Shown in pieces: positions 5,666 to 7,543 of a stretch of DNA of 7,543 bases. The position numbers and the translations under genes were made by a program. The stretch comes from Alphaproteobacteria bacterium (lineage in GTDB: Bacteria; Pseudomonadota; Alphaproteobacteria; Rhodospirillales; Rhodospirillaceae). The stretch covers positions 1 through 7,543 of the forward strand of contig QKGW01000529.1 in NCBI GenBank assembly GCA_003250275.1, in the 5' to 3' direction. Below the pieces are notes generated by a model. It was not told where the DNA came from. It saw nothing but the letters and a program-made list of their open reading frames with translations, and did not search any database. Positions within the stretch are counted from its first letter, which is position 1, and each line of letters opens with the position of its first letter.

Positions 5666-7000
5666 ATGACCGCAATTCTCTGGTTCCGCGACGACCTGCG
5701 CTTCGCCGATCATCCCGCGCTCGACGCCGCGATGGCGGAAGGGCCGGTGCTGCCGGTGTTCGTGCGCGACCGCGCGTTCCGCGTCGGCGGCGCGGCGCGC
5801 TGGTGGCTCCATCATGCGCTCGCCGATCTCGGCGCTGCGATCGCCGCCGAGGGCGGCCGCTTCGCGCTCTACGACGGCGAGGCGGGCGTTGCGCTCGCCG
5901 CGGCGGCGCGGGCGGTGGGGGCGGATACCGTGCACGCGCTCGCCGCGCGCATCCCCGCCGAGCGCGCGTTGCAGGACGATGCGGCGCGGCGGCTCGCCGC
6001 GAGCGGCGTGCGGCTGGTGCTGCATCGCGGCGCGCTATTGCACGACCCGGCGGCGATCCGCACCGGCGCGGGCAATCCCTATTCGGTATTCACGCCGTTC
6101 TGGCGCGCGTTCGCGCGGGAGTTCGCCGCGCCGCCCGCGGCTGCGCCGGTGGCGCGGCGCTGGCGGAACGACATGCTCGGCGTCGGCCTCGACGCCCTCG
6201 GCCTGCTGCCGCGCCCGGACTGGGCGGCGGGCCTGCGCGCGGCCTGGGCGGTCGGCGAGGCGGCGGCGGAGGCGCGGCTGGAGGCGTTCGTTGCGGAAGG
6301 TCTCGCCGCCTACGCGCGCGACCGCGACCGCCCCGACACGCCCGGCACCGCGCGGCTCTCCGCCGATCTGCGCTGGGGACACCTTTCTCCCGCGCGGGTG
6401 TGGCGGCGCGTGCTCGCCGCGACCGCCGATCCGGCCTGCGACACCGGCGGCTGGGCGTTCCTGCGTCAGCTCGGCTGGCGCGAGTTCGCCCACCATGTGC
6501 TGTGGGCCAACCCGGAGATGGCGGCGGTCAACCTCCGCGCCGCGTTCGACGCCTTCCCCTGGGCCGACGATCCCGAGGGGCTGGCGCGCTGGCAGCGCGG
6601 CGAGACCGGCTTCCCGCTCGTTGACGCGGGAATGAAGGAGCTCTGGACCACCGGTTGGATGCACAACCGCTGCCGCATGGTCGCCGCGTCGTTCCTGGTC
6701 AAGGATCTGTGCATCGACTGGCGGCAGGGGCTCGCGTGGTTCGACGACACCCTGGTCGACGCCGATCCGGCGCTCGATCCGTTCTCATGGCAATGGGTGG
6801 CGGGCTCGGGCGCTGACGCCGCGCCGTATTTCCGGGTGTTCAATCCCGAGGCCCAGGGGCGCAAGTTCGACCCCGAGAGCGCCTACGTGCGCCGCTGGCT
6901 CGGGCGTCCGGGTCACGCGGCGGAGCCCGGCGCGGTGGTCGATCACGCCGCCGCGCGCACCGCCGCGCTCGCCGCCTGGCGGCAGATCGCCGGTTCCTGA
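5666..7000 (+). CDS. Photolyase/cryptochrome-family flavoprotein with altered active site
   Basis: A 444-residue cytoplasmic protein. It has the antenna domain (WFRDDLRFADHP, 6-17) and a helical FAD domain with GTARLSADLRWGHLSP (227-242), LGWREF (269-274), TGWMHNR (329-335), SFLVKDLCIDW (342-352), WQWVAGSGADAAPYFR (375-390) and FNPEAQGRKFDPE (392-404). It is a member of the class I/III CPD photolyase group, which reverses UV dimers using light. By motif alignment to E. coli PhrB the Trp triad is present (Trp299, 352, 375). Three positions differ: Asn378 is Asp371, Glu274 is Gln268 and Ser235 is Ala229. The conserved segment between 'RRW' (409-411) and 'VVDHAAAR' is about 22 residues shorter than in PhrB. 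The ATG at 5666 follows GGGGG with 4-5 bases spacing. An in-frame GTG at 5639 lacks such a site. Repair activity is therefore uncertain. Confidence 0.9.
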   Translation: MTAILWFRDDLRFADHPALDAAMAEGPVLPVFVRDRAFRVGGAARWWLHHALADLGAAIAAEGGRFALYDGEAGVALAAAARAVGADTVHALAARIPAERALQDDAARRLAASGVRLVLHRGALLHDPAAIRTGAGNPYSVFTPFWRAFAREFAAPPAAAPVARRWRNDMLGVGLDALGLLPRPDWAAGLRAAWAVGEAAAEARLEAFVAEGLAAYARDRDRPDTPGTARLSADLRWGHLSPARVWRRVLAATADPACDTGGWAFLRQLGWREFAHHVLWANPEMAAVNLRAAFDAFPWADDPEGLARWQRGETGFPLVDAGMKELWTTGWMHNRCRMVAASFLVKDLCIDWRQGLAWFDDTLVDADPALDPFSWQWVAGSGADAAPYFRVFNPEAQGRKFDPESAYVRRWLGRPGHAAEPGAVVDHAAARTAALAAWRQIAGS

Positions 7001-7116
7001 TCCTCGCAAATCTCCGGTGCCCGATCGCGTCTGCGCCGCGCTGCAATGCGCCGCGGCTTGTGGCGTATTCGTGGTTTGTGGCGGATGCGGGGAGTTGCCG
7101 CCGCGATCGTCCGCAA

Positions 7117-7140
7117 GGCGCCATACTTCGGCGTTTATTT
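7117..7140 (+). terminator. Weak candidate intrinsic terminator after the photolyase gene
   Basis: GGCGCC (7117-7122) pairs with GGCGTT (7130-7135) using two G-U pairs around a 7-base loop, followed by TATTT. It lies 117 bases after the stop codon. The stem is short, so this is tentative. Confidence 0.3.
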
Positions 7141-7359
7141 GGACAAAACTACGATTAACAGTGTTTCTAAGCTGTCGTACGATTTTCACGATCGCGCCGG
7201 ATTTCTGAGAAAATATCGTTGATAATAAACGAGAAAATGGAAAATTTGCGTTTCCGAAAAAATATGGAATTGCCCCGAAAAATTTCCTTTTCTTGCGTTG
7301 ACGGCGGGAAATCCCAACGCGTGCAAGCCGATGCGAGGAAATTCGACAGAATAATGCCG

Positions 7360-7383
7360 AAAAAGACTTGGTTCCCCCAAGTC
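7360..7383 (-). terminator. Intrinsic terminator on the minus strand with no upstream minus-strand gene in view
   Basis: Read on the minus strand, GACTTGG and CCAAGTC form a perfect 7-bp stem (7365-7371 with 7377-7383) around GGGAA, followed directly by TTTTT (7360-7364). This is a standard Rho-independent shape. On the plus strand no T-run follows the stem. No minus-strand gene lies between 7383 and the window end, so it either ends an antisense or small RNA, or blocks readthrough from beyond the window. Confidence 0.5.
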
Positions 7384-7436
7384 ATACCCCTGAAAAGCGC
7401 TTGCGAACTTTTGGGTTTCTGATAATCCGGGGTGCA

Positions 7437-7485
7437 GACGCGCCTCTGCGGTGCCCAGGGAAATGGCCCGAGGGCGAGGCGCGTC
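7437..7485 (+). promoter_or_regulatory. Long stem-loop in the leader of the gene starting at 7509
   Basis: GACGCGCCTC (7437-7446) and GAGGCGCGTC (7476-7485) are perfect 10-bp inverted repeats. Inside, GCCC (7453-7456) pairs with GGGC (7472-7475), and GGG (7458-7460) can pair with CCC (7467-7469). The right arm is continuous across the first two stems, and the left arm has one 6-base bulge. It ends 23 bases before the ATG and leaves the GGGGGA Shine-Dalgarno site free. It could be a cis-acting RNA element or a 5' stabiliser; I do not recognise a known family. Confidence 0.55.
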
Positions 7486-7508
7486 GAACCACTTTGTTGG
7501 GGGAAAAC

Positions 7509-7543
7509 ATGACTGCTGTTTCGACCAGCGCAGGTGTCCCGGC
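7509..7543 (+). CDS. Start of an unidentified protein (partial)
   Basis: An ATG at 7509-7511 is preceded by TTGGGGGA with about 5 bases spacing, a strong Shine-Dalgarno site. Eleven full codons are visible (MTAVSTSAGVP), rich in small and hydroxylated residues. The frame is open to the window edge. This is too short for any family call. The long structured leader and the A+T-rich upstream DNA suggest a gene with its own regulated transcript. Confidence 0.6.
   Translation, partial: MTAVSTSAGVP

Larger units (their letters stand above)
7001..7508. other. 508-base intergenic region with an abrupt A+T-rich patch
   Basis: No convincing gene is seen. Up to about 7130 the base composition is like the genes. 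It then drops sharply (17 of 60 bases G/C at 7201-7260) and recovers by about 7430. The region contains an imperfect tandem repeat with TTGTGGCG at 7058 and 7076, TACGATT at 7150 and 7178, and TCGTT/AACGA inverted repeats (7216-7232). A stem GCGTTG/CAACGC lies at 7295-7320. An open frame from a TTG at 7219 to 7422 ends in IPLKSACELLGF, which faintly resembles the first helix of AlpA-type DNA-binding proteins, but it has no good ribosome-binding site. The patch may be a promoter-rich control region for the gene at 7509 or a remnant of acquired DNA. Confidence 0.6.

Noticed and set aside
3862..6624. A 920-codon open frame on the plus strand opposite the exporter and running into the photolyase gene
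   Set aside because: It is a by-product of high G+C content: extremely Arg/Ala/His/Glu-rich, with no recognisable domain, and opposite a gene with complete ABC motifs.
7017..7208. A 63-codon Cys-rich plus-strand frame after the photolyase gene
   Set aside because: GTG start without a ribosome site, no known motif, and it crosses the composition change; it is probably chance.
7167..7385. A 72-codon minus-strand frame with a hydrophobic start and LASAC, like a lipoprotein signal
   Set aside because: The -3 residue is wrong for a lipobox, its first codons form the stem of the terminator hairpin, and the rest is Phe/Ile/Arg-rich, as expected from A+T-rich non-coding DNA.
1..7543. CRISPR arrays, tRNA or rRNA genes, insertion sequences with transposase
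   Set aside because: I looked for regularly spaced repeats, tRNA cloverleaf features and transposase motifs and saw none.

Overview
The window is about 70% G+C over most of its length and carries an alphaproteobacterial-style gene set: compact genes, 4- and 8-base gene overlaps, and a 'GGCCGGGCTTGTCCCGG' palindromic element of a kind common in that class. I suggest an alphaproteobacterium, perhaps Rhodospirillales or a relative. This is inferred from style; no rRNA is present to prove it.

Layout from left to right. Bases 1-102 are the last 33 codons of a plus-strand gene, possibly a GntR/FCD regulator. A 117-base convergent gap holds palindromic repeat remnants. From about 3799 down to 220 lies a minus-strand operon, cbiM-cbiN-cbiQ-cbiO, encoding a complete ECF-type cobalt (possibly nickel) importer. 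It ends in a fifth gene for a half-length family-5 solute-binding protein with a membrane anchor or signal segment. CbiM and CbiN form the substrate-capture unit, CbiQ is the transmembrane coupling subunit and CbiO is the ATPase. The operon has a plausible promoter at 3771-3799 and a short leader made of two stem-loops. A perfect 11-bp hairpin between cbiN and cbiQ hides the only good ribosome-binding site for cbiQ.

Upstream on the same strand is a separate 600-residue Atm1/HMT1-type ABC exporter. All five glutathione-site residues that I recall from Novosphingobium Atm1 are kept at a constant offset. Divergent from it across 55 bases is a photolyase/cryptochrome-family gene. It keeps the flavin Trp triad but has Asp for the flavin-N5 Asn, Gln for the lesion-contacting Glu, and a shortened C-terminal segment.

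Bases 7001-7508 are intergenic. This stretch contains a weak candidate terminator for the photolyase gene and an abrupt A+T-rich patch (17 of 60 bases G/C at 7201-7260). It also holds a good minus-strand intrinsic terminator with no matching gene, and a long stem-loop just upstream of a new plus-strand gene that starts at 7509 and runs off the window.

The best leads are the half-length binding protein joined to a cobalt importer, the structured RNA at three points of that operon, and the altered active site of the photolyase homologue.
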